Shown: positions 9,491 through 20,495, counted from the stretch's first letter. The stretch: DNA of 64,000 nucleotides from Phragmites australis (GCF_958298935.1 NC_084940.1:17107146-17171145), one strand, 5' to 3'. The notes: generated by a model from the letters alone, not told the origin. Made by a program: numbers and translations.

Positions 9491-12400
9491 ATGACGAGGG
9501 TTGGAGGAGGACGCCGGGACAAGGCTTCGGACAGCATCTTGCCGGAGTCTCGTCTGAGGAACGAGGAGGCGGCGGACAAAATCAGGAAACTGCTAGTGCC
9601 GGAGGGGCAAGAAGGTGCTGTGGTGGTGAGGCCGGCGAGCCTGACGCCGACGACGACCGTCCCTGGGCGGACCGTCCTCTTCACCTCTTTTGTGGCGGCG
9701 GGGTTGGTGCCGCCGTTCTCCGCCTTCTTCCTGCAAGTGCTGGAGACGTACGGCATTCAGCTGGTGCACCTAAGCCCCAACTCCGTGGTGGTGTTGGCGA
9801 CATTCACGCATCTCTGCGAAATGTTCGTAGGGGTGATGCCGTCGGTGACATTGCTTCACCATTTCTTCGTCCTTCGGCCGGTGGGGAAGAAGAGGGGGCA
9901 CTCCATGGCGGACGTCGCGGGGTGCTGCAACCTTCGGCTCCGGGAGGGCCTGGGGGATCGTTACATTCCCCAGGTGCTGCGCAGCAAGTGGGAGGAGTGG
10001 CGACGGGATTGGTTCTTCGTCGACGTTGACCCCCATGAGCGCCTCGAGTTGCCGGAGGCGGCGACGGAACCTCGACGATCGACGTGGGAGGCACCGCCGC
10101 CGGAAGACGCGAGGCTGAAGCCGGTGTTGGAGCGCATCCTGGAACTGCGCGAGTCTGGGCTGACCTCCGTCATGGTGGTCGTGGACTTCCTGCGCCGTCG
10201 GCTGGCGCCTTTACGAGAGCGGGCCCGGCCGAGCTGGTTCTATACTGGGCCGGAGGACATCACCAGGACCCAGATCGGCGCGAGCTGGGATCTGGGGCAG
10301 GCGGAACTGCGGGGGATGACAAGGGTGATCACCGGAACGGAGGATATGGGCCGGACGGAGCTCCCGTGGCCGGAGATGGCGCTCTGCGCCAACCCTAACC
10401 GGGTGGCCATTATGGCGGGGCTGCCGGAGTTTGACGCCCAGGGGCCTGTGGACCGGCCAAGAAGCCGGAGTCCCGAGGCCTCCGAACTCCCTGGGCTGGA
10501 GGAGTTACTGGGCGAGGAGGTCGCTGGCAGCTCGGCGCGGGCTGGCGAAGGGGTCGCCGCAGGTGGCAACCGCCGTGCCAGGGAGGAGGGCGCCACCGAA
10601 ATCGTCGAAGAGGTGGCGCCGGGAGATCGGGGAAAACGTCCCCGGGCCCTGATTCTAGTGCCAGACTCTCCGCCGTCGCCAACGGCAGCGGCGGCATTCC
10701 CGGTGCTGGAGCCGCGCTTGGTGCGGATGGGGCCTGCGCCGGCGCCTGCGACCCGCATGGCGGAAACCGGGACCCGCGCGGCGGCACCCGTGGCCCGCAC
10801 GGCGGCGCCCAAGGCCCGCGCAGCGGTTCAGCCGAGCCCCCAGCGGAAGAGGCGGCGGGAGGAGTCCGGACCGACGGCACCGGACCCGGACATCAAGCTC
10901 CCAGCGGCCAAATGGCGGTATCGGTGAGTCTCCTTTCTTGCTTTTCCATGGGCATTTCTAGCCCGAACTAAGCTTCGGCATTTTTCATTTGTCTCCCGTA
11001 GGCCAGCCGCAGGCGCTACTGCGACGGAGAAAGAGCGGGCGTCGAGACCAGAGCCGAGCCTGCCTGCCGTTGCGTCGAAGGCGGGCACCAGAACGGCGGA
11101 GGCGCCAATCGTCGTGGCGGCCAGCGGGAGAGAGACGGAGGCGGCGACCGAGAGGAGGACGGAGCAAGCGTCCGGATCCTTGGTGCCGGCGGAACCTACC
11201 CCGGGCGCGGAGAGCCCGGGGCGGATGACGGTGGAGGTGGACGCTTTGCCGGGGCCGGCGGACAGGGCGGTCGATGCGGGAATGCGGCCGCCGTCCGAGT
11301 CTTCGGCGCCGGCGGAGCCTACCCCGGGCAGGCAGAGCCCAGGGCGGATGGCAGCGCAGGGCCCTGCAGAGAGCTCGGCCCCCCTGGAGGCACTCTGCGG
11401 AGAAGCCTGGGCCCCACCGGTGCCCGGCCAGCCCGCCGACCCTTTCCTGGCTGCCATTGAAGGCGTCCAAGTAGCGGTCGGGCGGTTGGGCGCAGCGGTG
11501 AACGCCAAGGAGGGGGAGCTTGAGGCCGAGCGCGCCCGCTTGGCGTTGGAGAAGGCGCAGCTGGCGGGCGCCCAAGAGGAGGCCCGTGTGGCAGCCGCGC
11601 GGGAGCAGAAGCTCCTAGAAGATATCCGCGCGGAAGTCGTGCGGGAACAGGAAGTTTTGAAGACCGCGCGGGCAGAAGCCGCGCGGGAGCGAGAAGACGC
11701 CGCCCGCCTGGTTGAGGCGTCGAGGCAGCAAGCTGCCGAGGCCCTTACCAGGATGGGGCAGGCGCAGGAGAGGGAGGTAGCAATCGCAGCCCGGGAGCAG
11801 GCTGCGGAGGAGCGGCAAGCCGAGCTGACCCGCCGTGAGGGCGCGGCCGAGAAGACGTGCGCCGACCTCCAGCGCAGGGAAGACGACCTTCGAAAGATCA
11901 GGGAAGAGATCCACCATTGGGAGGAGGACGTTTCCTTGCGGGAGGTGAACAACGAACTATTAGCGTCGGAGCTCGATGTTCGGGAGGATTCGGTGACTCA
12001 GCAGGAGGACGTGCTGGCCCGGCGGGAGGGCGAGCTGAGTCACCGAGAAGGCGAACTGAGTCGCCGAGAGGGCGAGGCTGACGCGGCGGCGGCGGCCATG
12101 GTGACCAGGGCGGAGCAGAACGCGAAGCATGAGGCGGAACTGGCCGCCCGCGAACGCGCTTTATCCGAGATGGTGGCCAAGACGAAGCAGGCTGCCGCCC
12201 CCGCAGCAGTTGGCGGTTTTTCTGGTCCGGTCGGGAACCAGGGACTCGAGGCACAGCTGTGGGCCGCCAAGGAGAAGCTCGAGACCGCCTTTGTCTCGCG
12301 GGTCAACCTCGAGCATATGCTGGAAGACATACTCCGGCGGATGCGACGGGCCGTACAGAAGGGTGGTCTCGGACGGCTCGTTGAAGGCGAGAAGGGCGAC

Positions 12401-12730
12401 GGCCCCGCACGACAAGTGTTGGGGCTGCAGCAGGTCTGCGAGCGCCTCGAGGCCCTGCCTTGGGCAGTCCAGGAACTCGCTGCCCGGGAGGGACGTAGCT
12501 TGGCACATGCAGTGGCCGAGCACGTTCTGGCCTGCTACCGAAGCAGGGACCCAAACTTCCCGCTGGAGCCGGCGCGGGAGGGAGTGGTCGAGGCTGAGGG
12601 AGAGGCCGCCCGGGTAGCGGTCCGGAGTACCGCCGCCGTGGTGGCGGCCGGCTTCAGGCGAGAGGTGCCACCGCCGCCAGCCCCCGGGGACGACTCAGAG
12701 GATTCAGCCGACGCCTCTGCTGCCGACTAG
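9491..12730 (+). CDS. Antisense extra ORF of a Tat element: Transposase_28-like domain plus long coiled coil (two exons)
   Basis: Exon 1 is 9491-10923 and exon 2 is 11002-12730; joined in phase they give about 1053 codons with no stop, ending in TAG at 12728-12730. Residues about 60-185 resemble the 'putative gypsy type transposon' (Transposase_28) domain, with conserved Phe/Leu-rich helices and a KWEEWRRDWFFVD segment. Residues about 190-640 are low-complexity Ala/Pro/Arg. Residues about 645-870 are a heptad-rich Glu/Ala/Arg coiled coil with repeated REGELSHREGELSRREGE-type units. A leucine-rich C-terminal domain (885-1020) and an acidic tail follow. The gene runs opposite to gag-pol. Its function is unknown even in known Tat elements. 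The coiled coil suggests an oligomeric or structural role, which is inference. It is the only long undamaged coding unit in the window. Confidence 0.85.
10924..11001 (+). other. 78-bp intron in the antisense gene
   Basis: The donor is G|GTGAGT at 10924 and the acceptor is CTCCCGTAG|G at 11001, with a T-rich tract before it. Splicing restores one frame across the junction (phase 2); without it, translation stops at 10927. Confidence 0.8.
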
Positions 12731-13842
12731 ATCTTTTGTAGTCTTTTTTCTTTTGTTGTCTTGATGAATGTAGATGTAGGAGTGAACCCTTAGAAAATGC
12801 CTTGTATATATCCTGTGAATATTAATGGCAGTTTTTCCTTGGGCTCGCAACTCCAGTTTCTCTGAGTGTTTGATGTTTCTTCTGGTGTTTCACTTTGAAG
12901 TCCCGGGGAGTACTCAGTCGGGCCGTTCCCGACCTTCCCGTCCCCGAGGTTGAAGTTGTCCTGATCGCTGTTACTGGCGCAGTCGGCCTTCGAGCTCTCG
13001 CGAGTCCGCATTGCCTAAGTTAAGAAACGAAGACACAGACTCCCTTGCCCGGGAGATAGATCGATCCCGCTCGGAACACGCCGTGCCTAGTGAACACTTT
13101 TTCACTTTGCGACCACTCAGTTAGTAGAAGGGAGACGCGTGCGGGCGAGAATGTGACCAAGAGTCCTCGCGGTCCGGTGGTGCCCGGGCTTAATACGGGC
13201 CGGACCGAGCACTAACAGCCCGCCCCCGAGACCTGAGCTGCGGACTACCCGAGTAGCTCGAGCGATAGGATTACCCAGGGTACCCGAGGACTCGGTAGTG
13301 CTCAGGGTACTTAAAAGCGGACCGAACACCACGACCACCACGAAGGGCTTCGGTCAGACATTACCGCACGCGCGCTACTCCTTTCTGCAAACCGCTCTGT
13401 CGTTCTGGGAAAAAGTAGACGCGCGGCAGGGTTTTTGCGTGTGTGGAAACCACCTCACCGAACAGATTAAGGCGCGAGAGCCCCCGAGAATGACTCGGGA
13501 ACACAAATTTACTGAAAGCAGACTTGTCTGAATATAACCACTCACCGGACAGCTGTCGCCCTTCCGGCCCACCGATCCAGGAGGAGTGTGCTTCCGAGCT
13601 CGGGTGCCCGGGGACTTGATTCTTTCAACGGAGCGCCCGAGTGCCCAAAGGTATACGAGGCTCCTGGGGTCGGGTGATCTCGACCACCCATGCCTAAGTG
13701 GTAGGACCACCCGAGGACCCTTGGGGCCGACCAGAGACCGGGGCATTGGAGCCCTCGCGGCCGAACTGCTTGTGATTGCCAGCCTGTGACTTAAGAGAGA
13801 ATATAGAATTTCTTTGTCTGGCGCGCTCTGTTAGTGCGGTAC
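12731..13842. other. Non-coding spacer between antisense gene and pol remnant
   Basis: A T-rich 3' UTR-like segment (12731-12850) with TTTTGTAGT and ATGAATGTAG motifs follows the antisense stop. The remainder is GC-rich with no RNase H or integrase reading on the minus strand, where those domains should be. Confidence 0.6.
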
Positions 13843-14469
13843 TTACCATAGACTGCTCCCGTTTTCGACCACGAGATCGTCGATGTAAGCTTCGATGTTG
13901 CGACCAACCTGCGAGTCAAGAGTAATACGAATAGTACGCTGGAAAGAGGATCCAGCGTTGCGCAGGCCGAAAGGCATTGACATGTAGCAATAAGTCCCCA
14001 CCGGAGTGGTAAAAGCAGTTTTTTCCTCGTCCCCTATGGCCATGCGAATCTGGTGATACCCAGAGTTTGCATCTAGAAAGCATAAAAGATCGCATCCTGC
14101 GGTTGAATCTATAATTTGATCAATGCGAGGTAAAGGGAAGGGATCTTTAGGGCAAGCCTTATTTAGGTCGATGTAGTCCACGCACATGCGGAGCTTGCCG
14201 TTGGCCTTCGGGACGACGACTGGGTTTGCTAGCCAGTCGGGGTGGAGAACTTCTCGGATAAACCCGGCGTCGAGGAGCTTGCTGACCTGCTCGCGGATAA
14301 ACTTCTGGCGCTCTGGCGCCTGCCGCCGGACCTTCTGCTTCACCGGGCGGGCGTCCGGACGCACCGCCAAGTGATGCTCGATCACCTCCCTAGGGATCCC
14401 GGGCATGTCGGACGGTTGCCAGGCAAACACGTCCATGTTAGCCCGGAGGAAGGCGACGAGCGCGCTTTC
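13843..14469 (-). pseudogene. Truncated Ty3/gypsy reverse transcriptase
   Basis: Continues in the same minus-strand frame as gag-protease after a single TAG. It reads through the RT N-terminal region (SDMPGIPREVIEHHL, then [36 protein letters not shown]) to the catalytic YIDDLVV box at about 13880-13860, and then ends abruptly. The thumb, connection, RNase H and integrase that follow in complete Tat elements are missing. The enzyme would copy the element's RNA into DNA in cytoplasmic particles. This copy cannot, because it is cut just after the active site. Confidence 0.9.
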
Positions 14470-17019
14470 CTATTTGCTGCCCAGGTCGCCGCCGATAAGA
14501 ATGACCTGGGTAGCGTCTTCGCCCACCACGACCTCCTTCGTTGGAACAGAGGTGTCGGCGGCGAGTCGGGCTTTGGATGAAGAGGGTCCCGGGCCCCCTG
14601 TAGAGCCATCGACCTCGGCCTGCGCTGAGACCAGAGCCATGTATGATTGTTCAGCGCAGGAGACGGCGCCGCCGGAGTCGGCGATCACAGAGATGGAGCC
14701 TGCGGGGCCGGGCATCTTAACTGTAAGGTATGCATAATGCACGGCCATCATAAACTTGGCGAGCGCCGGACGCCCGAGGATGGCGTTGTAGGGGAGAGGG
14801 AGCTCTGCGACATCGAAGAGGACACACTCCGTGCGAAAGTTGTCCCGGCTCCCGAACGTTACAGGCAACTCAACCTGCCCGAGGGGCAGGGAGTGCCCGG
14901 GGGTCACTCCACAGAAGGGGAGCGACGGCTTTAGGCGTCGGGAGGACACCTGCAGCTTCTCAAAAGCCTCTTTGGAAAGGAGGTTGAGGCCGGCACCACC
15001 GTCGATCAGCACTCTGCCGACCTTGACATTGCAGATAGTGGGAGACACTACCAGAGGTAGCCGTCCCACGGCTGCAGTACTGGCGGGGTGATCAGCCATG
15101 CTGAACGTGATCGGAGCATCCGACCACTTCAGGGGCCTGGCGGCCTCCTCGCTCGGGGTTCCCGAGCACACCTCGCATCGCATGACCTTGATGCCGCGGC
15201 GCGAGCAGGGTGTGTAAGCGCCCCCGTCGATGAAGGCGACGGCGTGCTCGGGCTCCTGAAAGCCGAGCTCGGCATTGTCGGGGGCGACCTCAGTATCGCC
15301 TCCTCCGCGGGACTCGTCGCGCTCCCTCTGGCGCTGCTCCACAAGCCCTTTGACCGTACGGCACTCCGTGAGGTCGTGCCATCTGGTCTGGTGTATGGGA
15401 CACCATTTACCTGGCTCGGGCCCCGCGGGAGCGGGGGCCCTCGCCGGAGCAGGAGCTCGGCCGAGGGCCGGGGCTCTTGCTGGAACCGGCGCCCTTGCTG
15501 GAGCGGGGGCCTTCGTGGGCACGGAGGCCCGAGGAGGAGCCCGAGCAGGGGCCCTGACGGGGCGTCGATCGACACCCGGCCGGCGCTCTTGCCGGTGATC
15601 GGGCTCTTGCGGCACCCTGTGAGCGGGGACCTGGGCTGGCTCAACGGGAGCGGCCTCGCGCTTCCTTCTCTTCTTCTTTTCTCGCTTATCGGAGCGGGAA
15701 GAACTTGGCTGGTCGGAGGCGGGGCGAGGAGCATGCCACACCCTGGCCTCCGCAGCCTTGGCGCACTTATCGGCCAGTGCGAAGAGTTCCGTAGTGGTCT
15801 CGATCTCGTGCGTACCTAGCTTTTCGAGCATCCGCTCATCACGGACGCCCTGCCGGAAAGCAACAATAACAGCATGGGGGGCCACTCGTGGAATGGTGTT
15901 GCGAACCTGGCTGAAGCGCTGTATAAAGCGCCGTAGCGTCTCCCCTTCCTGCTGTTGGACGGCGTGAAGGTCGCACTCCAAACCGGGGCGCGTAAACGTG
16001 CCCTGAAAGCCGGCCACGAACTGGTGGCACAGGTCATCCCAGGAGCCGATAGACCCTGGGGGTAAGTTCATAAGCCAAGAGCGGGCGGAGCCCCTCAGGG
16101 CAACATGAAAGTAGTTTGCCATCACCTTTTTGCTGCCTCCGGCCGCTTGGACGGCCGTCGTGTAGATCTGGAGGAACTCGACGGGGTTGATGGACCCGTC
16201 GTACTTCTCTGGCAGCTCGGGGCGGAACTTGGAAGGCCACCTGACCCGGCGGAGCTCGGCGGTGAAGGCACGGCAGCCGGTGCCGTACTCCACAGCGCGA
16301 GCGGCGGTCCTCGGTGGCGAGTGGCAGCGAGCGGGGGGTCCCCGGTGGCCTTGGGCCGGGAGAGAGGAAGCCTGGTCCTCTGCCCCGACCCCCTGCCGGG
16401 TCTCCCGCTGACGCTCAAGAGTAACTCGGGCATCCTCGTGGCCCCTCCGCTCGTCAAGGCGCAAACGAAGGTCCCGGGCTTCAGACACGGCCAGGGGGAC
16501 GGCACTCCGCCTAGAGACCCCTCGGCCCGTGCGGGTGTTGCCCGTTGAGGAGCCGACTCTGGCGGCACCATGCTGGGAAGTGGTGCGAGGACTCCCGGCC
16601 TGCACCTGGCGACGAGCAGTGCCGACCAAAGCAACGACATCTTGGATCCACCGACCTTCCGGAGTGTTCGGCGTGGCCTGAACGGGCGGGTGCCTAAGGA
16701 GAGCATGTGCTGCAAGCAGCGCGCTCCCTGGGCTGGCCTCGCTGAAAGCGAGCCTGCGTCGAGGTGGCACCCGACGTGGTCCAGAGGCGGACCTAGCGGC
16801 CGGGGTCCCGACCACCTGCTGGGGGTCGGAAAGTGCGTCGGTAGCGGCGGCGGCGGCCCTGATGGGCCCAGCGCCTTGATCCCCTTGAGCGGGAAAAACC
16901 GCGCACGTGGATGGCGGCTGCTGCTGGCATGCAGTAGCAACTGGGCTCCCTCTGACGTCGGGCAGTGCTCCGTCACTGGAAGTGGAGCCGAAACGCTGGA
17001 GACGGTGCCCACCGGCCAT
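14470..17019 (-). CDS. Gag-protease polyprotein of the Tat element
   Basis: About 849 codons from a Met at 17019; an upstream in-frame Met lies at 17046. The N-terminal third is Arg/Pro-rich. A Retrotrans_gag domain follows, from an FRPELPEKYDGSINPVEFL start to an FALADKCAKAAEAR end. Next come a Pro/Ala-rich linker, a short Cys-His motif (WCPIHQTRWHDLTEC) and a retropepsin-like region around VGRVLIDGGAGLNLLSKEAF, where DGG occupies the usual DTG/DSG place, as often in this lineage. Gag would form the particle and protease would mature it. The frame ends in a TAG at 14470-14472 exactly where family polyproteins continue into RT, so this is probably a nonsense mutation (a C-to-T change of CAG would give it). 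Confidence 0.9.
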   Translation of the reverse strand: MAGGHRLQRFGSTSSDGALPDVRGSPVATACQQQPPSTCAVFPAQGDQGAGPIRAAAAATDALSDPQQVVGTPAARSASGPRRVPPRRRLAFSEASPGSALLAAHALLRHPPVQATPNTPEGRWIQDVVALVGTARRQVQAGSPRTTSQHGAARVGSSTGNTRTGRGVSRRSAVPLAVSEARDLRLRLDERRGHEDARVTLERQRETRQGVGAEDQASSLPAQGHRGPPARCHSPPRTAARAVEYGTGCRAFTAELRRVRWPSKFRPELPEKYDGSINPVEFLQIYTTAVQAAGGSKKVMANYFHVALRGSARSWLMNLPPGSIGSWDDLCHQFVAGFQGTFTRPGLECDLHAVQQQEGETLRRFIQRFSQVRNTIPRVAPHAVIVAFRQGVRDERMLEKLGTHEIETTTELFALADKCAKAAEARVWHAPRPASDQPSSSRSDKREKKKRRKREAAPVEPAQVPAHRVPQEPDHRQERRPGVDRRPVRAPARAPPRASVPTKAPAPARAPVPARAPALGRAPAPARAPAPAGPEPGKWCPIHQTRWHDLTECRTVKGLVEQRQRERDESRGGGDTEVAPDNAELGFQEPEHAVAFIDGGAYTPCSRRGIKVMRCEVCSGTPSEEAARPLKWSDAPITFSMADHPASTAAVGRLPLVVSPTICNVKVGRVLIDGGAGLNLLSKEAFEKLQVSSRRLKPSLPFCGVTPGHSLPLGQVELPVTFGSRDNFRTECVLFDVAELPLPYNAILGRPALAKFMMAVHYAYLTVKMPGPAGSISVIADSGGAVSCAEQSYMALVSAQAEVDGSTGGPGPSSSKARLAADTSVPTKEVVVGEDATQVILIGGDLGSK

Positions 17020-17065
17020 CTTTTCCTGTGGAAAAAAGCGAAACAAACAATCTAGGGATATTCCC

Positions 17066-17082
17066 CCCTACCTGGCGCGCCA
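17066..17082 (-). promoter_or_regulatory. Probable primer-binding site of the Tat element
   Basis: On the minus strand TGGCGCGCCAGGTAGGG starts two bases after the 5' LTR. Its place and TGG start fit a tRNA primer site; I did not identify the tRNA. Confidence 0.6.
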
Positions 17083-17513
17083 GCTGTCGGAGGATGAACT
17101 CCTGTCGCAGGGATCCCGAGAGACCCCTTTTTAGAGATTCGGCCGGGGGGATGATCTTGGACAAGCTTTTTTGGGAAATAAACGGGAACGGAAATAAATG
17201 CAGTGGCTGGTGGGAGATGATCGTCCTAGTGCGAGAAAGATGGGTGCACCGGGGTTTAGACAAGTTCGGGCCGCACGGAGGCGCAACACCCTACTCCTGT
17301 GTGAGTGCTATATTTATCCTTGAAGGGAATTCTTCAAGGATGTATCTGGTTACAGGGGAGAGCCGTTTACAGAGAGCTTGAGGCTCTCGTGTTCTAGCTC
17401 GGCTTGAGCTGGTTCGAGCGTGGGTGTTGTCGGGCTTTTTTGCCTTGTTTACCTTGTTCTTCGGTCTGTCTCCAGAGAGCTTTCTTTCTTTTCTTGAGTT
17501 CTCCATCCTTTCC

Positions 17514-17521
17514 TTTTATAG
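17514..17521 (-). promoter_or_regulatory. TATA box of the Tat element LTR promoter
   Basis: Minus-strand CTATAAAA followed by GGAAAGG. It lies between the repeat-bearing U3 and a 400-bp R/U5, and the same sequence occurs at 7781-7788 in the other LTR. Confidence 0.7.
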
Positions 17522-18011
17522 GCGCGCCAACCTCGACTTATCCAGATTGGGAAAGAGGGGGCGCGAATGCCAAGGCGCCACGGAGAAAGGCATCATCATT
17601 CCGTCTTGGCGAAGTGACAGGGGCGGTGGAAAAATGCGGCGCGCATCCGACCACCCGCCACTGTGGATGCCCACCGGCGCCATTAAGGGGGCCTATCGGG
17701 CAGCCTCAGAGGTGTCTGTTGCGCCCACCCTGTCTTGTTCTTCTGCCAGGGCAGGGTGGCAGGCGGAGCGCTTCGATTCTGGCAACGTTATCCCGAGGCA
17801 CCCGGATGAAACGGGACGGGACCCGTGCATTAAATGGACCCACGCCCCCTCGCCAGTGCATGGCAGGGTCTGACACTAGGGCGTGGGCTGCTGAGAATGT
17901 CAGGATGTCAGGATGTCAGGCCGCGCGTGCCTATTAAATGCGGCATTGGGCCCTTGACTGGCTGACACCTCGACGATGGGACCCCTTGGGTCGTCAGACG
18001 ATCTTGCGCGA

Positions 18012-18449
18012 ACCTTCGGGGAACCGAGTCCTCGGGGGCTGCCACGTGCAGCCCCGAGCACTCTCTCCCGAGCACTCCGGTGAGACCTTCGGGGAACCGA
18101 GTCCTCGGGGGCTGCCACGTGCAGCCCCGAGCACTCTCTCCCGAGTACTTGGGTGAGACCTTCGGGGAACCGAGTCCTCGGGGGCTGCCACGTGCAGCCC
18201 CGAGCACTCTCTCCCGAGCACTTGGGTGAGACCTTCGGGGAACCGAGTCCTCGGGGGCTACCACGTGCAGCCCCGAGCACTCTCTCCCGAGCACTTGGGT
18301 GAGACCTTCGGGGAACCGAGTCCTCGGGGGCTGCCACGTGCAGCCCCGAGCACTCTCTCCTGAGCACTTGGGTGAGACCTTCGGGGAACCGAGTCCTCGG
18401 GGGCTGCCACGTGCAGCCCCGAGCACTCTCTCCTGAGCGGTGTTTTGGA
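18012..18449. repeat. Six 73-bp tandem repeats with G-box palindrome (right LTR)
   Basis: Copies start at 18012, 18085, 18158, 18231, 18304 and 18377. They match those of the left LTR in number and phase, so the array predates this insertion. It lies about 500-930 bp upstream of the LTR TATA box. Confidence 0.95.
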
Positions 18450-18697
18450 TCATCGGGGGACTACAGTACTCGGGGGTAAGTGAGAACCCTTCAGAGCACT
18501 TCCTTCCCGGTATTTGGGTTCTACGGATCATCGGGGAACTGGGGTGCTCGGGAACCAGAGGCGGCGGCCCCGAGCACCTTCTCCCGGGACTTAGTTTCTT
18601 CTTATCTTGCAGGGTGGACCTTGCGGGATGGTGACATGTGGCGGATGGCCGGCCCGGTCTCGGGACTCAGGGACCCCTGGTTCCGAATACACCGACA

Positions 18698-18702
18698 GGT
18701 AC
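18698..18702. other. Target-site duplication GGTAC, right copy
   Basis: Exact match to 7347-7351. Removing the retrotransposon and one copy rejoins the CACTA-I subterminal array. Confidence 0.95.
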
Positions 18703-18860
18703 AGTATAGACGGATTGAAGTTTCGAGTCGTCTGGAATATTGTAACAGTACAGAAGGCTCCAGTTCCGAACCGTTTGTGATATAGGAACAAGAGCCGTCT
18801 ATTGTGTATTTTTATAGATAGTTCTAAGCCTAGAACCGTCTATACTATCATATATACAAT
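18703..18860. repeat. CACTA-I left subterminal repeats (second half)
   Basis: ACAGTATAGACGG, GAGTCGTCTGGAAT, GAGCCGTCTATTG and GAACCGTCTATAC continue the array broken at 7351. Confidence 0.85.
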
Positions 18861-19575
18861 ACTGAATTCATATATTCTAAATGTAAACTGACATATTAAC
18901 AATAGATCATACACATAGCAGTAAAATGTCATATACATAGCAGGTCATTTACATTCAAACTCCATACACACAGTAGATCATACACACAGTAGATCACACA
19001 TATTCATTCAATATCACAAAGTCATACACATATCATGTCACAAAGTCATACACATAAACAGAAGTAAAATGTCAATATTACAAAAGCCTCACAACATTTG
19101 CAGAACATTCTTCATTCTTTATTCTTGAGTCAGCCCCGTGCCTGACAATATATAAACCAAAAAATTAGCTTTTGCACATTGACTTAAAAGGAAGTAATGA
19201 GTTCATTTGCTTTATTTTAGTTTATAATACATCAATAGACTGCAAGATGCAAGCATTTTCAATATGTTGAACTGACCAATTTCTATTGAGATTGCAAATA
19301 TTGACTCCTAAAGTTCTCGGGATCATGAACTTTGCCGCTCCTCTAATATCTTCGTATTTATAAAATGGATGAGCCATTTTTGAATATACATGAGATCCAC
19401 GTTCTCGAGACTATTTGTAGAAAATTTATATGTCTATGGAAGAAAATTAAAATAGTACAGATAGTAATTACAACATATTGTATTATGCATGTGTCCGAAC
19501 ACTAAACAATACACTATTTATGTCATATACATCAAAACATTTCATATTATCAGTGTGTTGAACAAGTGGGACCAG
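18861..19575. other. AT-rich interior of CACTA-I
   Basis: Begins with degenerate short repeats of TCATACACATA / CAGTAGATCA type (about 18900-19070). A minus-strand stretch near 19280-19380 reads YKYEDIRGAAKFMIPRTLGV, similar to a segment I associate with CACTA second ORFs (weak). No intact gene. Confidence 0.45.
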
Positions 19576-20495
19576 TGTTGGGGGGAAAATAAACCAACCT
19601 GAGGGTAACGATCGAAGATCACCATCCAGGTCCCTCTGGAGCCTTGATCTACTAACCCTCTGTTAAAAGCTCTATCTCCGATATCATCAGATCCTTTTAC
19701 GGTACCCCTTCGCACCTACGAAGCCCTCCCTTGTCTTCACCGGTTCGACCTCCCGAAGCCTTCCAAAACACAGCCTCTCGAAGCCTCGGTCCTCTGAAGC
19801 TTCGGCCTCCCTAAGTCCCGACCCTCCGGGGTCCTGCTTCCCAATGTCTTCACCTCCCGGTTTTATGCCTCCCGAGGACCCCGCCTCGGGATGATCGGGC
19901 CACCTTCCCAAAGGCAGCGGGGTGAGTCAGTAGGCCCTGGGAAGATCTGCTGAGAGGGGAGCGCCGGTCGCACTTTGCCTGCAAGGAAGTGATCGGCATT
20001 AAAGGCCTAGGATGAATAGACGCCACTCTGACACCTCGGCGTGATGAGGGCTATCCTGACACCCCTGACAGTGCGGCGCCAGGCCGCAATTGGTGACCAG
20101 CTCGCCCCCTTCAGGGGACAGGCACCATGATAATTACCACGGTGGATATTTATCTCCTGACAGGATAGAAGGTAGTTATCTGGGATAAGGCTCAGTAATT
20201 TAGTCAAATCCTGGATATTTGTACATTATGATAACTTATACGCCAAACTACGCATAGCCCTATAAATAGGAGGCCATGGTCCTCTGGAAAGGAGAGAAAA
20301 AAGACCTGAGGTCACAGTGAAAAAGAACACGCATTACAGCGAACGTTGTGATACTCCTCCCATAGCAATACATTTTCGTATCATAAATATATTTGTGGTG
20401 TTCCTCCTCTCAAACATCATCTCCAAGCTTGAGTCTCCTCCTTAGAAGAAACTCTCATCGTACTTGCTGGGGCAAGATGAATTCTTGCTCCAACA
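19576..20495 (+). repeat. LTR of a Ty3/gypsy fragment, plus orientation
   Basis: 920 bp with ends TGTTGG...CCAACA. It holds a TATA box (CTATAAATAG, 20260-20269) and is followed by a primer-site-like CGCGCCGTCCATGGGGA. It is homologous to the minus-strand LTR at 36982-37887, sharing the CTTGCTGGGGCAAGA end segment and the TATA region. No second LTR is present nearby. Confidence 0.8.

Larger units (their letters stand above)
7352..18697 (-). mobile_element. Tat-lineage Ty3/gypsy LTR retrotransposon, 11.3 kb, complete ends
   Basis: Two long direct LTRs (7352-8972 and 17085-18697) begin TGTCGG and end CCGACA, with a perfect GGTAC target duplication. Gag, protease and a reverse-transcriptase piece read on the minus strand, so the element's 5' LTR is the right-hand one. 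An antisense gene with a Transposase_28-like domain lies between the pol remains and the 3' LTR, an arrangement known from Tat-lineage elements such as rice RIRE2 relatives and maize Grande. RNase H and integrase are absent, so it is non-autonomous. The LTRs differ by about thirty substitutions by eye plus one short repeat-unit indel, roughly 2%, which means a fairly recent insertion. It is much richer in G+C than the host CACTA. Confidence 0.95.
17085..18697 (-). repeat. Right LTR (5' LTR of the Tat element)
   Basis: 1613 bp, same ends and internal layout as the left LTR. It is the promoter copy for the minus-strand transcript. Confidence 0.95.

Noticed and set aside
10240..12330. Long minus-strand open frames opposite the antisense gene
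   Set aside because: High GC at third positions of the plus-strand gene removes stops on the other strand. They lack domain similarity.
15088..15819. Plus-strand 243-codon open frame opposite gag
   Set aside because: Shadow of the gag-protease frame, with Arg/Gly/Ser-rich composition.
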